Position numbers and translations under genes: made by a program. A DNA stretch of 64,000 bases from Pseudomonas putida S13.1.2 (lineage in GTDB: Bacteria; Pseudomonadota; Gammaproteobacteria; Pseudomonadales; Pseudomonadaceae): assembly GCF_000498395.2 (NCBI RefSeq), contig NZ_CP010979.1:5738501-5802500 (forward strand), read 5' to 3'. This document shows, one piece after another, positions 42,905-51,737 of this stretch; the stretch's first letter is position 1, and every line of letters begins with the position of its first letter. The notes beneath the pieces were generated by a model, which was not told the DNA's origin, searched no databases, and saw only the letters and a list, made by a program, of their open reading frames with translations.

Positions 42905-43915
42905 ATGACCAGCAAGGCCATCTATGTACAACCCGGCGGCGGCTACGACAAGGTCGAGGTCGGCACCAGCGAGGCCCAGGCCCCCAAGGCCGGCGAAATC
43001 ACCGTGCGCCTGCACGCCAGCTCCCTCAACTACCACGACTTCGCCGTGGTCAGCGGCATGTGGGGCCCGAGCGAGCGGCGTATCCCCATGGCCGATGGCG
43101 CTGGCGAAGTGGTTGCGGTGGGCGAAGGCGTCAGCGAGTTCCAGGTCGGCGACGATGTGGTCAGCACCTTCTTCCCCGACTGGCTCGACGGCCAGGCCAA
43201 TGTCGAGGGCTTTGCCCGGGTGCCCGGTGACGGCCTCGACGGCTATGCCCGCGAACAGGTGACCGCCCGCGCCACCGCGTTCACCCTGGCGCCCAAAGGC
43301 TTCAGCCATGCCGAAGCCGCTACCCTGACCACGGCTGGCCTTACCGCCTGGCGTGCGCTGATGAGCGACGACCACCTCAAGCCTGGCGACACGGTGCTGG
43401 TGCAGGGCACCGGTGGTGTGTCGATCTTCGCCCTGCAGTTTGCCAAGCTGGCTGGCGCCACGGTGATCGCCACGTCGTCCAGTGACGCCAAGCTGGAGCG
43501 CTTGAAGGCCTTGGGCGCCGATCACCTGATCAACTACAAGAGCACCCCAGCCTGGGGTGAGAAGGTGCGCGAGCTCACCGGCAACCGCGGCGTTGACCAT
43601 GTGATCGAAGTGGGCGGCCCGGCGACGCTGGAGCAGTCGATGATTGCCGCGCGCATCGGTGGGCATGTGTCGCTGATTGGCATCCTTACCGGCGTGGCCG
43701 GGCAGCTGCCGTTGGTGCAGGCGCTGGTGCGGCAGATTCGCCTGCAAGGTGTGCTGGTGGGCAGCCGCGCCCAGCAGCAGGCGATGGTGCGGGCGATCGA
43801 TGCCAACGGCCTGCGGCCGGTGGTGGACAAGCACTTCGAACTGGAGCAGATCGTCGAGGCGTTCCGCTACCAGGAAAGCAACCGGCATTTCGGCAAGATC
43901 TGCCTGACCTGGTAA
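42905..43915 (+). CDS. Zinc-type alcohol dehydrogenase-like (MDR) oxidoreductase
   Basis: A 336-residue medium-chain dehydrogenase/reductase. The GroES-like N-terminal domain (~1-125) has LHASSLNYHDFAVVSGMWG and IPMADGAGEVVAVGEGV. The Rossmann domain contains DTVLVQGTGGVSIFALQFAK (~residues 160-180). The cysteine and glutamate catalytic zinc ligands of true alcohol dehydrogenases are replaced (NYHD), so it is more like zinc-independent quinone-oxidoreductase relatives that reduce carbonyls or enones with NAD(P)H. It stands alone between REPs. Confidence 0.85.
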   Translation: MTSKAIYVQPGGGYDKVEVGTSEAQAPKAGEITVRLHASSLNYHDFAVVSGMWGPSERRIPMADGAGEVVAVGEGVSEFQVGDDVVSTFFPDWLDGQANVEGFARVPGDGLDGYAREQVTARATAFTLAPKGFSHAEAATLTTAGLTAWRALMSDDHLKPGDTVLVQGTGGVSIFALQFAKLAGATVIATSSSDAKLERLKALGADHLINYKSTPAWGEKVRELTGNRGVDHVIEVGGPATLEQSMIAARIGGHVSLIGILTGVAGQLPLVQALVRQIRLQGVLVGSRAQQQAMVRAIDANGLRPVVDKHFELEQIVEAFRYQESNRHFGKICLTW

Positions 43916-43929
43916 TGCCCATACGCGGT

Positions 43930-43974
43930 ACCTGTGGGAGCGGGCGTGCCCGCGAAGGGCTGCGCAGCGGCCCC
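43930..43974. repeat. Single REP element
   Basis: CTGTGGGAGCGGGCGTGCCC followed by GCGAAGGGCTGCGCAGCGGCCCC. It touches the stop codon of the GntR-type gene and lies between convergent genes. Confidence 0.8.
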
Positions 43975-44675
43975 TAGTCCGGCAGCATCCGGTCGCGGCT
44001 GTTGGACAAGTGCAGGCAGACCGCCGCCCGCGCTGCATCCGGGTCTTGCCGGCGGATGGCATTGAGGATTGCCTCATGCTCCAGGTTGGCCAGATACGCC
44101 TGCCTGGCCAGCTTCGCCCCCCCGCGTTCGGCCAGGGCCATGCGGTTGCGCGGGATCAGGCTGTTGCCCAATTGCAGCAGCATCTCGGTGAAGTACAGGT
44201 TGCCAGTAGCCTCGGCAATCAGCAGGTGGAAGCGTCGGTCGGCCTCGATGCAGCTGTCGCCGGCGGCAGCCAGGTCCTGATAGTCATCCAGCGCCTGGCG
44301 CATGCGCACCAGGTGCCCCTCGTCACGGCGCAGCGCAGCCAGGGCGGCGGCCTGGCCTTCCAGGCCAATGCGCAGCTCCAGCAGGTCGCGCACATTCGCC
44401 GCGCTTTCCGCCGCGATGCGCAACCCGGCCTGGGCCTGGCGCGCCATCACGAAGGTACCGATACCGTGGCGCGGTTCCACCAGCCCGGAGGCCTGCAATT
44501 TGGACAAGGCTTCACGCACCACCGTGCGACTGACCCCGTGCTCGCGCACCAGCGTGTTCTCTGAAGGCAGCTTGTCGCCCGGCTTGAAGGTGCCCAGCAA
44601 AATCTGTTGGGTCAGGCTGGAGACCAGGTCATGGGCGCGGCTGTGGCCGCGCTTGCGGGCGTTTTCGGGCTCCAT
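43974..44675 (-). CDS. FadR-subfamily GntR transcriptional regulator of the glucarate genes
   Basis: A 233-residue regulator. The winged helix (~residues 15-85) has GDKLPSENTLVREHGVSRTV and GLVEPRHGIGTFV. The all-helical FCD effector domain (~100-225) contains the metal-site pattern DRRFHLLIAEATGN and H in NLEHEAILNAI. It is divergent from the MFS-gudD operon, and two matching TTGT-N3-ACAA sites lie between them, so it most likely represses itself and those genes until a sugar acid (glucarate or galactarate) is present. The effector is inferred from gene context. Confidence 0.88.
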   Translation of the reverse strand: MEPENARKRGHSRAHDLVSSLTQQILLGTFKPGDKLPSENTLVREHGVSRTVVREALSKLQASGLVEPRHGIGTFVMARQAQAGLRIAAESAANVRDLLELRIGLEGQAAALAALRRDEGHLVRMRQALDDYQDLAAAGDSCIEADRRFHLLIAEATGNLYFTEMLLQLGNSLIPRNRMALAERGGAKLARQAYLANLEHEAILNAIRRQDPDAARAAVCLHLSNSRDRMLPD

Positions 44676-44698
44676 GCTGTGATCCGTTTCGTGCTTAG

Positions 44699-44711
44699 CT
44701 TGTACGACAAG
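44699..44711. promoter_or_regulatory. Operator-like palindrome 1 of the GntR-type regulator
   Basis: CTTGT-ACG-ACAAG, a perfect inverted repeat 24 bases upstream of the regulator start. It fits the TTGT-N3-ACAA type bound by FadR-subfamily GntR proteins and could mediate autoregulation. Confidence 0.65.
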
Positions 44712-44844
44712 TTAAACCATCAAATTATTTTTTGCCGATTTTTTCTGCCTTCGAGCGGGTATTTAGCTTCGCTGTTTTTGAAAGATCGCAGCATATTGTC
44801 ATTGTGACAGCTTGTATTTTGCTGTTTTGCCGACATTCTTGATC

Positions 44845-44855
44845 TTGTCGTACAA
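44845..44855. promoter_or_regulatory. Operator-like palindrome 2 of the GntR-type regulator
   Basis: TTGT-CGT-ACAA, exactly the reverse complement of the core at 44700-44710. It lies 81 bases before the MFS gene start, where it could control the MFS-gudD operon. The two sites are 145 bases apart. Confidence 0.65.
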
Positions 44856-44936
44856 CCTCGCCGCGCATATGCTCATCCCCACTGCCATGTCAGACAACCC
44901 AGACCCGCACAAAAACAATTAGTGGGAGATTTGCAA

Positions 44937-46289
44937 GTGAAAGACACCCTCGCTCCGTCTGCCCGGCATGACGGCGACGCCCTGGCCAGTGCCGTGGCCA
45001 AGGTCAAGCGCCATGTTCTGCCGCTGTTCGTCATCATGTTCATCGTCAACTACCTCGACCGCGTCAATATCGGCTTTATCCGCCCGCACCTGGAAAGCGA
45101 CCTGGGCATCAGCGCTGCGGCCTATGGCTTTGGCGCCGGCTTGTTCTTCATTGGCTACGCGTTGTTCGAAGTGCCTTCGAACATGCTGCTGCAAAAGGTG
45201 GGGGCGCGGCTTTGGCTGACCCGCATCATGTTCACCTGGGGGCTGGTGGCCACGGCCATGGCTTTTGTGCAGAACGAAACCCAGTTCTACGTGCTGCGCT
45301 TTCTGCTGGGTGTTGCCGAGGCGGGCTTCTTCCCTGGGGTGATCTACTACTTCACCCGCTGGCTGCCAGGCGCCGAGCGCGGCAAGGCGATTGCCATTTT
45401 CCTCAGCGGTTCGGCGCTGGCTTCGCTGATTTCCGGGCCGCTGGCCGGGGCGTTGATGCAGATCCAGGGCCTGGGCATGCATGGCTGGCAGTGGATGCTG
45501 TTCATCGAAGGCATGGCCTCGGTCGCATTGTGCTTCTTCGTGTTTTTCTGGCTGGATTCCAAGCCGCAGGATGCCAAGTGGTTGAGCCAGGCCGAGCAGG
45601 ACGCGCTGGTAGCCACCATCGACCGCGAGCAGCGTGAGCGCGAAGCCGTTGGCACGGTCAAGGCTTCGGCCTGGAGCCTGCTCAAGGACCGGCAGATCGT
45701 TCTGTTCTGCGTGATCTACTTCTGCATCCAGTTGACCATCTACGCTGCCACCTTCTGGCTGCCCAGCATCATCAAACGCATGGGCGACCTCAGCGACCTG
45801 CAGGTCGGCTTCTTCAACTCGATCCCGTGGCTGATCTCGATCCTGGCCATGTACGCCTTTGCCGCCGGCTCCGCGCGCTGGAAGTTCCAGCAGGCCTGGG
45901 TAGCCGGTGCCCTGGTGGTCGCCGCCATCGGCATGTTCATGTCCACCACCGGTGGGCCGGTGTTCGCCTTTGTCGCCGTGTGCTTCGCGGCCATCGGTTT
46001 CAAGTCGGCATCGTCGCTGTTCTGGCCAATCCCGCAGGGTTACCTGGATGCCCGCATCGCGGCAGCAGTGATCGCCCTGATCAACTCGGTCGGCAACCTC
46101 GGCGGCTTTGTTGCCCCCACCACCTTCGGCCTGCTGGAGCAGCAGACCGGCTCGATCCAGGGTGGGCTATATGGCCTGGCCGTGACCTCGGTGCTGGCGG
46201 CCATTGCCATCTTCTTCGTTCGCACTCGTCCAAAGGGCGCCCCTTCCGATGACCTCAAGGCCCCCTCGGCCCTGGGCCAGACCCACTGA
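44937..46289 (+). CDS. MFS sugar-acid transporter (anion:cation symporter family)
   Basis: A 450-residue, 12-helix major facilitator of the ACS family, which imports acids such as glucarate, galactarate and phthalate. Helix 1 contains FVIMFIVNYLDRVNIGFI, the MFS loop 2-3 is VPSNMLLQKVGARLWLTR, and FLLGVAEAGFFPGVIYYFTR marks the ACS group. The start is taken as GTG at 44937, 8 bases after GGGAG; an upstream GTG at 44922 overlaps that ribosome site. The glucarate dehydratase gene follows after 19 bases, so the substrate is most likely glucarate. Confidence 0.88.
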   Translation: MKDTLAPSARHDGDALASAVAKVKRHVLPLFVIMFIVNYLDRVNIGFIRPHLESDLGISAAAYGFGAGLFFIGYALFEVPSNMLLQKVGARLWLTRIMFTWGLVATAMAFVQNETQFYVLRFLLGVAEAGFFPGVIYYFTRWLPGAERGKAIAIFLSGSALASLISGPLAGALMQIQGLGMHGWQWMLFIEGMASVALCFFVFFWLDSKPQDAKWLSQAEQDALVATIDREQREREAVGTVKASAWSLLKDRQIVLFCVIYFCIQLTIYAATFWLPSIIKRMGDLSDLQVGFFNSIPWLISILAMYAFAAGSARWKFQQAWVAGALVVAAIGMFMSTTGGPVFAFVAVCFAAIGFKSASSLFWPIPQGYLDARIAAAVIALINSVGNLGGFVAPTTFGLLEQQTGSIQGGLYGLAVTSVLAAIAIFFVRTRPKGAPSDDLKAPSALGQTH

Positions 46290-46308
46290 ATACTGCGAGA
46301 CAACAATC

Positions 46309-47664
46309 ATGAATATGCAGACCAATCCCGCCGTTCATACCAGCACCCCGGTGGTCACCGACCTGCGCGTTATCCCCGTGGCCGGCCATGACAGCATGCT
46401 GCTGAACCTCAGTGGCGCCCATGGCCCGTATTTCACCCGCAACGTGGTAGTGCTGCGCGACAGCGCTGGCAATACCGGGCTGGGCGAGGTGCCTGGCGGT
46501 GAACAGATTCGCCAGACCCTGGAAGACGCCCGCAGCCTGGTAGTCGGCCAGCCGATCGGCCACTACCAGCGCGTGCTCAATGCCATGCGCCAGACCTTTG
46601 CCAGCCGTGACTCGGCGGGTCGTGGCCTGCAAACCTTCGACCTGCGCATTACCGTGCATGCGGTAACGGCCATCGAGTCGGCGCTGCTCGACCTGCTTGG
46701 CCAGCACCTCAACGTGCCCATGGCGGCCCTGCTGGGCGAGGGGCAGCAGCGCGATGCGGTGAAGATGTTGGGTTACCTGTTCTACATCGGCGACCGCCAG
46801 CAGACCGACCTGGCCTACCGCAACGAGGCCGATGCCGATGACGACTGGTTCCGCGTGCGCCACGAGAAGGCCTTGACCCCGGAAGCGGTGGTGCGCCTGG
46901 CCGAAGCGGCCGAGCAGCGCTATGGCTTCAGCGACTTCAAGCTCAAGGGCGGTGTGCTGCGTGGTGAAGAGGAGATGGAAGCAGTCACGGCGCTGGCCGA
47001 GCGCTTCCCCGAAGCGCGAATCACCCTCGACCCCAACGGCGCCTGGTCACTGAAAGAGGCCATTGCCTTGTGTCGCGACAAGCATCACGTGCTGGCCTAT
47101 GCCGAAGACCCCTGCGGTGCCGAGAACGGTTATTCGGGCCGGGAGGTGATGGCCGAGTTCCGCCGGGCCACCGGCCTGCCCACCGCCACCAACATGATTG
47201 CCACCGACTGGCGGCAGATGGGCCATGCGATCCAGTCGCAGGCAGTGGATATTCCGCTGGCCGACCCGCACTTCTGGACCTTGCAAGGTTCGGTACGGGT
47301 AGCGCAGATGTGCAATGACTGGGGGCTGACCTGGGGCTCGCATTCGAACAACCATTTTGACATTTCGCTGGCGATGTTCACCCAGGTGGCGGCTGCGGCG
47401 CCGGGCGAGATTACCGCGATCGACACCCACTGGATCTGGCAGGACGGCCAGCGCCTGACCCGTGAACCGCTGCGCATAGTCGACGGGCACGTGCGGGTAC
47501 CGGCCCGGCCGGGGCTGGGGGTGGAGCTGGATGAGGACCAGTTGGCCAAGGCCCATGAGTGCTACCGCAACATGGGGTTGGGGGCGCGGGATGACAGCGT
47601 GGCGATGCAGTATCTGATTTCGGGGTGGCGCTTCGATAACAAGCGGCCTTGCCTGGTGCGTTGA
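46309..47664 (+). CDS. gudD: Glucarate dehydratase
   Basis: Dehydrates D-glucarate to 5-keto-4-deoxyglucarate, the first step of catabolism. The 451-residue enolase-superfamily protein starts its conserved region at VTDLRVIPVAGHDSMLLNLS. The barrel residues are visible: KLKGG (KxK base), TLDPNGAW and YAEDPCG (metal ligands), PTATNMIATDWRQ, and the histidine base in WGSHSNNHFDIS. The C-terminus LISGWRFDNKRPCLVR is typical. The ATG at 46309 is used; a second in-frame ATG lies at 46315. Later pathway genes are not in the window. Confidence 0.96.
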   Translation: MNMQTNPAVHTSTPVVTDLRVIPVAGHDSMLLNLSGAHGPYFTRNVVVLRDSAGNTGLGEVPGGEQIRQTLEDARSLVVGQPIGHYQRVLNAMRQTFASRDSAGRGLQTFDLRITVHAVTAIESALLDLLGQHLNVPMAALLGEGQQRDAVKMLGYLFYIGDRQQTDLAYRNEADADDDWFRVRHEKALTPEAVVRLAEAAEQRYGFSDFKLKGGVLRGEEEMEAVTALAERFPEARITLDPNGAWSLKEAIALCRDKHHVLAYAEDPCGAENGYSGREVMAEFRRATGLPTATNMIATDWRQMGHAIQSQAVDIPLADPHFWTLQGSVRVAQMCNDWGLTWGSHSNNHFDISLAMFTQVAAAAPGEITAIDTHWIWQDGQRLTREPLRIVDGHVRVPARPGLGVELDEDQLAKAHECYRNMGLGARDDSVAMQYLISGWRFDNKRPCLVR

Positions 47665-47690
47665 GGGCGGTTCAAGACTTTGCAAGGAAG

Positions 47691-47714
47691 GCCTCGGGAG
47701 ACCGGGGCTTTTTT
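47691..47714 (+). terminator. Intrinsic terminator after gudD
   Basis: Stem GCCTCGG (47691-47697) and CCGGGGC (47702-47708), with one G-U pair and loop GAGA, followed by six T. It lies 27 bases after the gudD stop and ends the MFS-gudD transcript. Confidence 0.85.
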
Positions 47715-47737
47715 GTATCTGACGAGAAGAGGTTTTG

Positions 47738-47848
47738 CCTGCGCCGGCCCTATCGCCGGCAAGCCAGCTCCCACAAGGATTGCGCATGGCATGAAACCTA
47801 TGCGGTCGAGGTGGGAGCTGGCTTGCCGGCGATAGGGCCAGTGCAGGC
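47738..47848. repeat. REP pair (GCCGGC class)
   Basis: Inverted arms TATCGCCGGCAAGCCAGCTC and GAGCTGGCTTGCCGGCGATA. The rest of the 494-base gap up to 48158 holds a weak GCGCCA/TGGCGC hairpin near 47876-47897 and nothing else I can name. Confidence 0.9.
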
Positions 47849-48158
47849 AACACACATCCAAATGAAAAACAAAAGCGCCAGATGGCCCGATGGCGCGATC
47901 AGGCATGCCATTCGCGACATCTGGCGGCAATGGAACTGCCCTGTCGTGATCGAACAGTTCCGGGGCGTTCTCGTGTAATTTCCCACAGCCCTGCGAGGCT
48001 TAAATGAAGCCCGAACCGCACGGACACGTTGCTCTGTGATGCGCGCCAAAGATCAACAACAGCGCGCGAGCAACCTGTCGACTTACTGATTTGAAAGGAG
48101 ATATTTTCGCCTAAGCCTGCCCGTCCATCCTTGTGTCAGCAAAAAGAGAACAACATCA

Positions 48159-49550
48159 ATGAGCACCGTGGGATCTGATGGCAACCTTGCACAAGGTTTC
48201 AAGCCTCGTCATGTAACGATGCTGTCCATCGCCGGCATCATCGGCGCCGGACTTTTCGTGGGCTCTGGTCACGCCATCGCGGCGGCTGGGCCAGCAACCA
48301 TAGTTTCTTATTTCGTGGCCGGAACCCTGGTGGTACTGGTCATGCGCATGCTCGGCGAAATGGCCGTGGCACACCCTGATACCGGATCGTTTTCCACCTA
48401 CGCCGACCAGGCCATCGGCCGCTGGGCCGGCTACACCATCGGTTGGCTGTACTGGTGGTTCTGGGTATTGGTAATCCCTATCGAAGCGCTGGCTGCCGGG
48501 CATGTGCTGAACGCCTGGTTCCCCCAGGTGGACAGCTGGATCTTCGCCCTGGCCTCGGTGCTGCTGCTGGCCTGCACCAACCTGTTCAGCGTGGCCAAGT
48601 ACGGTGAGTTCGAGTTCTGGTTCGCCATCCTGAAGGTTACGGCGATTCTGGGTTTCATCGGCCTGGGCTTTGCCGCGCTGATGGGCTGGCTGCCCAACCG
48701 CGAGGTCAGCGGCCTGAGCGGGCTGATGGCCGAGTACGGCGGCTTTGCGCCGAAGGGTTGGTCGGCGGTGGTCGGTGCGTTCATCACCGTGATGTTCAGC
48801 TTCATCGGCACCGAGGCGGTGACCATCGCCGCGTCCGAATCCAGCGACCCGTCGCGCAACATCGCCAAAGCCACCCGCTCGGTGATCTGGCGTATCAGCA
48901 CCTTCTACATCCTGTCGATTTTCGTGATCATTTCGGTGGTGCCGTGGAACGACCCACAACTGGCGGTGGTTGGCTCGTACCAGCGTGCGCTGGAAATCAT
49001 GAACATCCCCAATGCGTCGTTCATGGTCGACCTGGTGGTGCTGGTGGCCGTGACCAGCTGCATGAACTCGTCGATCTACATTGCTTCGCGGATGATGTAT
49101 TCGCTGGCCAAGCGCGGTGACGCCCCGGCCTTCCTCAACAAGACCTCCAAAGTTGGCGTACCACGCGCTGCAGTGTTTGGCAGTACCCTGATCGGCGCAG
49201 CCATCGCCATCCTCAACTACTTTGCGCCCAAGGGGGTGTTTGAATTCCTGCTGGCCAGCTCTGGTGCCATCGCTCTGCTGGTGTACATGGTCATCGCCAT
49301 CTCGCAGCTGCGCATGCGCCGCCGCCTGGAGCGGGAGAACACCGAGCTGAAGTTCCGCATGTGGCTGTTCCCGTACCTGACGTGGGCGGTGATCGTCTTC
49401 ATTGCCGGGGCGTTGGCGGTGATGATGTATACGCCCGAGCACCGGGTGGAGGTGAGTTCCACACTGGGCCTGGCGATCGTGATTTCCTTCCTGGGGATCG
49501 TGACCTCGCGCGGCCATGCGCAACCTGTGGGGGCGCGGTCGGTGGGGTGA
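48159..49550 (+). CDS. gabP: APC-family amino acid permease, GabP-like
   Basis: A 463-residue, 12-helix amino acid/proton symporter. It opens GFKPRHVTMLSIAGIIGAGL, and its first helix holds the substrate-binding GAGLFVGSGHAI. The conserved amphipathic region after helix 8 contains SSIYIASRMMYSLAKRGDAP. Overall it resembles the GABA permease subgroup of the APC superfamily; an AnsP- or ProY-like substrate cannot be excluded. No GABA transaminase gene is adjacent. A GAGAA ribosome site precedes the ATG, and a terminator follows at 49575. Confidence 0.82.
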   Translation: MSTVGSDGNLAQGFKPRHVTMLSIAGIIGAGLFVGSGHAIAAAGPATIVSYFVAGTLVVLVMRMLGEMAVAHPDTGSFSTYADQAIGRWAGYTIGWLYWWFWVLVIPIEALAAGHVLNAWFPQVDSWIFALASVLLLACTNLFSVAKYGEFEFWFAILKVTAILGFIGLGFAALMGWLPNREVSGLSGLMAEYGGFAPKGWSAVVGAFITVMFSFIGTEAVTIAASESSDPSRNIAKATRSVIWRISTFYILSIFVIISVVPWNDPQLAVVGSYQRALEIMNIPNASFMVDLVVLVAVTSCMNSSIYIASRMMYSLAKRGDAPAFLNKTSKVGVPRAAVFGSTLIGAAIAILNYFAPKGVFEFLLASSGAIALLVYMVIAISQLRMRRRLERENTELKFRMWLFPYLTWAVIVFIAGALAVMMYTPEHRVEVSSTLGLAIVISFLGIVTSRGHAQPVGARSVG

Positions 49551-49574
49551 TTCAGTTCACCTGGCGGTAGGGCG

Positions 49575-49607
49575 AAGGGCCCCGTGGATGGGAGCCCTTT
49601 GTTTTTT
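49575..49607 (+). terminator. Intrinsic terminator after the GabP-like gene
   Basis: Stem AAGGGC (49575-49580) with GCCCTT (49594-49599), extended by CCC/GGG with a bulged A, followed by TGTTTTTT. Confidence 0.75.
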
Positions 49608-49692
49608 GAAACACTTGTCTGATGGCGCGGGCGACCGGGCGCTGGCTTGTCGGGGGTAGACTTCCTGTCGAATTCACAAAGGGAGTCGATGC

Positions 49693-50733
49693 ATGAGCGC
49701 TGAACAAAAAATACAAGCGCCGACCGCCTTTCCTTCGGTCAAGGATGACCGGTTCGAGGAAGTGCTCGGGTTGATTAAGAATGCCAGGCAACGTGCGGTG
49801 CAGGCGGTCAATACACAATTGATCGATTTGTACTGGCAGGTGGGGGCTTACATCAGCCGCAAGCTGGAGCGAGCTGAGTGGGGGGAATCTGTAGTAAGCC
49901 AGCTGGCAGCACACCTGGCTCAGACGCAGCCTGGGCTGCGTGGCTTTACAAAGCGCAATCTCTTCCGCATGCGGCAGTTCTATGAGGCGTATCGGAATGA
50001 CGAGAAAGTGTCAGCACTGCTGACACAATTGCCTTGGACCCATAACCTTACCATCCTGACCTTGAGCAAATTGCCTGACGAACGTGAGTTCTATCTGCGT
50101 TTGGCCGTCCAGGAGAAATGGTCCAGTCGTGAGCTGGAACGGCAGTTCAGAGCTTCTCTTTTCGAACGTAGTGTGGCGAACCCTGCTAAAGCCTCAGCAA
50201 ATCTGAAACAGCATTACCCAGCAGCAATGGATGTGTTTCGAGATGCCTACGTGGTCGAGTTCCTGGGCCTACCGGGTGGCCATGTCGAAGCGGATCTGCA
50301 AGGTGCGCTGATGGATAGGCTCAAACAGTTCCTGATCGAGCTGGGCCGGGATTTCTGCTTCGTTGGCTCCCAATATCCGCTTCAGGTCGGCGGCCGTGAC
50401 TTCGCACTCGACCTGCTGTTCTTCCACCGGGGCCTCAACTGCCTGGTCGCGATCGAACTGAAAGTCGGCCGCTTCGAGCCTGAGTACCTGGGCAAGCTCG
50501 ATTTCTATCTGGAAGCACTGGATCGCAATGAACGTAAGCCTCATGAAAACCCTGCCATCGGCGTGTTGTTATGCGCCAGCAGAGATGACGAGGTGGTCGA
50601 GTACGCACTTAACCGAAGCTTATCTCCAGCGCTGATTGCCGAGTATCAGACGCGCTTGCCGGACAAGGCACTGCTGCAGGCCAAGCTGCATGAGTTTTAT
50701 GCCCTGGGTGCTGCAGAAGATCAGAGTGCTTGA
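49693..50733 (+). CDS. DUF1016/YhcG-family PDDEXK nuclease
   Basis: A 346-residue protein with an N-terminal DUF1016 helical domain (~20-160; LIDLYWQVGAYISRKLERAE, GFTKRNLFRMRQFYEAY, LPWTHNLTILTLSKL) and a C-terminal PDDEXK nuclease domain (~185-330). The active-site pattern is GGRDFALDLLFFHRGLNCLV then AIELKVGRFEP: Asp, then Glu-x-Lys. Such genes are scattered by transfer and often sit in defence or restriction regions, but no restriction or toxin partner is adjacent here. Codon use is less GC-biased than its neighbours. Cellular role is unknown. Confidence 0.88.
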   Translation: MSAEQKIQAPTAFPSVKDDRFEEVLGLIKNARQRAVQAVNTQLIDLYWQVGAYISRKLERAEWGESVVSQLAAHLAQTQPGLRGFTKRNLFRMRQFYEAYRNDEKVSALLTQLPWTHNLTILTLSKLPDEREFYLRLAVQEKWSSRELERQFRASLFERSVANPAKASANLKQHYPAAMDVFRDAYVVEFLGLPGGHVEADLQGALMDRLKQFLIELGRDFCFVGSQYPLQVGGRDFALDLLFFHRGLNCLVAIELKVGRFEPEYLGKLDFYLEALDRNERKPHENPAIGVLLCASRDDEVVEYALNRSLSPALIAEYQTRLPDKALLQAKLHEFYALGAAEDQSA

Positions 50734-50740
50734 GCGGCCA

Positions 50741-51610
50741 TCAAGTGCCGCCCATCACGCTTTGCACATATCGCATCACCGCAGGTGCTTTCTCGAAGCG
50801 CCGGTGAACCAGGCTTAGCCACGAGCTAGCTTGGCAATCGACGACCCGCCGGTAATTCACCTGCGGCAGGTTGATGCGCTGCACCACCGATTCCGGGACT
50901 ACAGCAATGCCTTGCCCAAGTGAGACCAAGGTAATCACTGCCACCAGGCTGCCGGGTTGTGGGCCAAGCCTGGGAACGAAACCACCTTGCGCGGCCACTT
51001 CCAGCGTGCCGGAAATCTGCTCGGGCAGGATGAAGGTTTCGTTGGCCAGGCGTGAGGCCGGAATCTGCGGTACTTCGTTGATCCGCGAGCTGGCGGGCAG
51101 GGCGAGGACGAAACCTTCCTGGTGCAAGGCGATTGCTTCCAGTTCGTCAGGCAGCTCCATCGGTGAGCGCACGTAGGCAAGGTCGAGCAAGCCGTCGCGG
51201 ACCATGCCGGGTAGCTCGGCCATGGGCAGTTCACGGATATTCAGGCGCACGCCAGGGCAGGTTTCGCTGTAGCGGCTGACTTGCTGCTGGAGCATGCCCG
51301 AGTAGGCGGCCGAGGCCACGTAGCCCAGTTCGATACGCCCGCTTTCGCCACGGGCGGCCTTTTGTGCGCCCAGTTGCGCCGCATCGAACTGGCGCACGGC
51401 GTGCTCCGCCTCGATCAACAGCGCCTGGCCGGCGGCGGTCAGGTTGACCTCGCGCTGGCTGCGCTCGAACAGGCGTACGCCCAGTTCGCGCTCCATGTCC
51501 TGGATCTGCCGGCTGAGGGTGGGCGGGGCGATGCCCAGTTGCTCGGCGGCACGGGTGAAATGGCCGTGGCGGGCGACGCACAGGAAGTAGCGGAAATGGC
51601 GGATTTCCAT
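50741..51610 (-). CDS. LysR family transcriptional regulator
   Basis: A 289-residue LysR-type regulator. The helix-turn-helix (residues ~15-60) reads GHFTRAAEQLGIAPPTLSRQ followed by MERELGVRLFERS. The effector domain (~90-285) has RIELGYVASAAYSGMLQQQV and LAYVRSPMELPDELEAI. It is divergent from the 14-helix efflux gene, with a REP pair in the 304-base gap, and may control that gene. The ligand is unknown. Its stop lies 7 bases from the DUF1016 gene stop. Confidence 0.88.
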   Translation of the reverse strand: MEIRHFRYFLCVARHGHFTRAAEQLGIAPPTLSRQIQDMERELGVRLFERSQREVNLTAAGQALLIEAEHAVRQFDAAQLGAQKAARGESGRIELGYVASAAYSGMLQQQVSRYSETCPGVRLNIRELPMAELPGMVRDGLLDLAYVRSPMELPDELEAIALHQEGFVLALPASSRINEVPQIPASRLANETFILPEQISGTLEVAAQGGFVPRLGPQPGSLVAVITLVSLGQGIAVVPESVVQRINLPQVNYRRVVDCQASSWLSLVHRRFEKAPAVMRYVQSVMGGT

Positions 51611-51737
51611 GGGTGTTACCTACAAGGTAATGACGCAGGCCGCCGGGGCTAACAAAGCTTTGGGTTGGCGGCGTTATGGTTGAGGCCAACACTACAAGGC
51701 TGGTGGCTTGGCGGCAAAGCCTGCCTGTGCAATTGCC

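Noticed and set aside
47862..47978. Small + strand frame after the REP pair, before gabP (MKNKSARWPDGAIRH...)
   Set aside because: No ribosome site, no recognisable family, and it lies over hairpins between two terminated genes.
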